From: Cyanoderma ruficeps
Taxonomy: Eukaryota > Chordata > Aves > Passeriformes > Timaliidae
Length of the DNA: 64,000 bases
Assembly (NCBI GenBank): GCA_008694505.1
Contig: VZDJ01007755.1
Span: 13,473,100 to 13,537,099 of the forward strand
Reading direction: 5' to 3'
This document shows, in pieces, positions 61,654-64,000 of the stretch. The notes under the pieces were generated by a model. It was not told the origin of the DNA, made no database searches, and worked only from the letters and a program-made list of their open reading frames with translations. The position numbers and the translations under genes were made by a program. The stretch's first letter is position 1; the number at the start of each line of letters is the position of its first letter.

Positions 61654-62817
61654 TCAGTTGTTCCCCACTAAGAAAATTTGTTTTATCAGATGTGCTTAAT
61701 ATCAATCTGATCCAGCAGCCAGCTGAAGCACAATTTAGATGCATAAAGCATTATAAAAAAGGGCTGTGCCTAAAGTCACATATTTTAATCTCTCAAATAA
61801 TGCATGATGAAGTTTAAATGTTATTTTTGTAGCATCTATTGAATATTACTATGCATGTTATTATTAGCTGGTACTAATAATACTATACTCCCAAAACCTC
61901 AAAGCTTTCAGACCAATTGTATCTCAGTGATATTTGGTATTGTGTCATGCAAGTTTGAATTTTTCCCAGAGGGCTTCAAACAATGATTATATGCTGTTTC
62001 ATCCCACTCTCTCAAGAGTTACGTTTTAGAATAGTTACTTTGCCTTCTCTCCTTTCATCTACACATTAATGAATGACATACTACTCTTCCCGTGGAGCCC
62101 GGCGAGATGCAAAACAATGTTGAGTTCTAATGTGTTTGAAACAGTCAGACTTCAGCCTCTTTACCATCTGAGATCATGGAAATGCTCATCCCATTGAATA
62201 CTCATTCCCTGCATGTTGTGGACTGTAAGTGATGGTCACTGGAAATTGGCCTTAAGGAGAAATTACATCTTTTTTCCAGGCTACACCACAGCACTATCAA
62301 GTAATGATATACTTAAAAATGAGATACACATATTGAAAAAACCAGAATCCCTCTGGATGGGAAAAATGCTTATAAGTTCTTCTGAAGCAAGCAAGTTTCT
62401 TGTCTGTGCCACTGTTAGCATGAGGAATATTCTAAGCAGTATAATGTGAGAAAGACAAAGGCCAGTACAGGTTAAATATAAAATCCAGCCTTTTATAGAC
62501 AGTTTAGCTATGTATTCAAAGTATTTTGGTTCTTTTGAAGAATTTCATTACACCTGGTTAAAGAGCTTTAAATATATGTCATGAAATATCTCTGCATTTT
62601 ATTTTAGTTAGTCTTCAGTGCTTTCTTCATCCTGTGGAGTCAGAAACACTGAATGTCCTCCTGGTAAGAATTATGTATGGCAAATGGAGGAGTTCAAATA
62701 AAGCTGCAGAAATCTTAGTCTTAGCAGACTACCAATAGATTAAAGAGTGTTAAAAGAAAGTATTAGTGTGGGATGTTTTATTGACAGATTCTTCATCATC
62801 AGTGGACGTCTATTAAT

Positions 62818-62839
62818 CAGCCTCTTAGGTAAGAGGCTG
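62818..62839. other. 10-bp inverted repeat with 2-nt centre
   Basis: Cagcctctta gg taagaggctg is a perfect inverted repeat, effectively a 22-bp palindrome. Confidence 0.85.
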
Positions 62840-63555
62840 TCCTGAGCTGGGTATTTCTAGAGTTTTTAGTGGAAACTAAGAAAAAGTGAATAAATAGAAA
62901 AGAATACCCCTTCACATTTCTTCATGTTTGCCGATGTAATTAAATTTCTCCTCATAATCCAAACAAAGCTTTAGGATTAATTTGACCTCATAAAAAAAAA
63001 ATCCATGTAATTTTCAGTCTGCTAATTACAATTGCTATAAGATTTAAATATAAATCTTAAAATAATTTCTTTTAAGAAGTATATATGTACTTTTAGGTAT
63101 ATATGCAGTTCTTATCCACTCTAAATTTCCAAGGAGCTGATTTGGAATACTTCTCTTGTAATCATGGTCTCTTCTGCAACTTGCTTAAGAAGGGAGCATC
63201 TGTTTTTCTTACAGAAATTCATTTGTTGTCCTTAAAAAGAATGGTAAACATATTTTTGGGGCACTGAGTTTCAGCTGACCTTATCTTTGAAATTTTAAAT
63301 ACTAGAATTGCATAGGACTTTTCTTAAATGGACATGTACTCTGCCTAGAAAAATAGTCTTTAAAAATAAAGTATTTATCAATTATTTTTGATAAAGATTC
63401 CTACATTCTTAGATAAGATATTTAAGACTGCAAAGATAAAATGGAATCTTGAATCACAAATAATATTTAATGCTGTAACTTAAAATCTGTCAATTTAGTT
63501 ATTAAGCTTATATGTCAGAAAAGGCCAATGTAAGTTTAGTTTTTCATCTAAACTT

Positions 63556-63592
63556 CAGGCTTGATCATACTAAGAAAACTCGATCAAGCCTG
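63556..63592. other. 11-bp perfect hairpin, 15-nt loop
   Basis: Caggcttgatc (63556-63566) and gatcaagcctg (63582-63592) are exact reverse complements. The stem is too short for a pre-miRNA, and no longer flanking complementarity was seen. Confidence 0.85.
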
Positions 63593-64000
63593 GGCACTTC
63601 ACAACTTATCATCATCTACATTCATCCTTATTCCAAATTAAAAGTAGCTTTATTGCAAGTGAATAAAGATAATCAAATTTCAACACATCTGAAATCAGAA
63701 TAGAACGTTCACATGGAAAAACTAACAGCTATTTGAGCACCTAGCATGGGTTTAGCTAATAAGCTAAAATTCAAAGAAACCAGGTAAAAAGTCAACATGT
63801 GAATCAATTTGTGTTTCTAAATTTTTGTTTAAATGTTTTAGACAAATAAATTATTTACATATACTTTCAAAAGTGATTTTCAGTAGTTTACTTTGTGGGA
63901 ATTAAACTATTATTTCTAACTCTTGTTTGATCGAGAATGTCTGAGACAAAGCATACTATTAATTTTTGTTTTAAATCACATTAATTTACTTAACTGATAC

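Larger units (their letters stand above)
61654..64000. other. Unique AT-rich non-coding DNA with two hairpins
   Basis: No gene or interspersed repeat is recognised. It contains a 10-bp stem palindrome at 62818-62839 and an 11-bp stem hairpin at 63556-63592, listed separately. Confidence 0.5.

Noticed and set aside
1..64000. CRISPR array, operon, phage or bacterial mobile element
   Set aside because: No regularly spaced direct repeats, no dense coding and no prokaryotic signals; CR1 and ERV LTRs identify avian nuclear DNA.

Overview
This window looks like non-coding DNA from a bird nuclear genome. It is AT-rich throughout and has no convincing protein-coding exon, tRNA, rRNA or other RNA gene. 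It contains many decayed CR1 LINE fragments with the 3' ends typical of avian CR1 (for example ...ttctatgattctatg). It also contains several avian-type endogenous retrovirus (ERV) LTRs, some still flanked by 6-bp target-site duplications (TSDs). The extended LTR cluster suggests a songbird-like repeat complement, but that is an impression and not a measurement. The window is either intergenic or inside a very large intron; the sequence alone does not decide which. The many short open frames are what random AT-rich DNA produces, and the longest clean ones lie on, or antisense to, CR1 copies.

Layout. 1-9.3 kb: unique AT-rich DNA, a long CR1 relic with part of its reverse transcriptase region (1.63-2.75 kb, + strand) and the only minus-strand CR1 (8.69-9.24 kb). 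9.3-24.2 kb: small tandem duplications, a 14-bp perfect hairpin (12.4 kb), a (TA)n tract, an ERVL-like LTR fragment (14.7 kb), a nearly complete ERVL-type solo LTR on the minus strand (17.6-18.1 kb), a short assembly gap (19.67 kb) and a 303-bp solo LTR with a perfect 6-bp TSD (23.85-24.15 kb). 24.2-34 kb: mostly unique, with two CR1 3' ends (29.0 and 30.3 kb). 34.1-36.1 kb: a cluster of at least three LTRs interrupted by a 777-base assembly gap; one LTR is followed by a primer-binding-site-like sequence. 36.2-49.3 kb: five CR1 pieces, including a composite (47.7-49.3 kb) that keeps traces of ORF1 and of the ORF2 endonuclease and linker but has lost the reverse transcriptase core, plus LTRs at 38.55, 40.36 and 42.61 kb. 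49.3-64 kb: mostly unique DNA with simple repeats, a 79-bp duplicated element (56.1 and 57.35 kb), a polypurine-rich LTR candidate (59.4-59.9 kb) and a CR1 relic (61.2-61.65 kb).

No genes were found to act together. What the window records is retroelement history: at least four CR1 3'-end types, class II-like LTRs with 6-bp duplications and ERVL-type LTRs, all apparently inactive. Between them lie a few homeodomain- and POU-motif-rich stretches that could be conserved enhancers and could be tested by cross-species alignment. I found no evidence of an undescribed multi-gene system.
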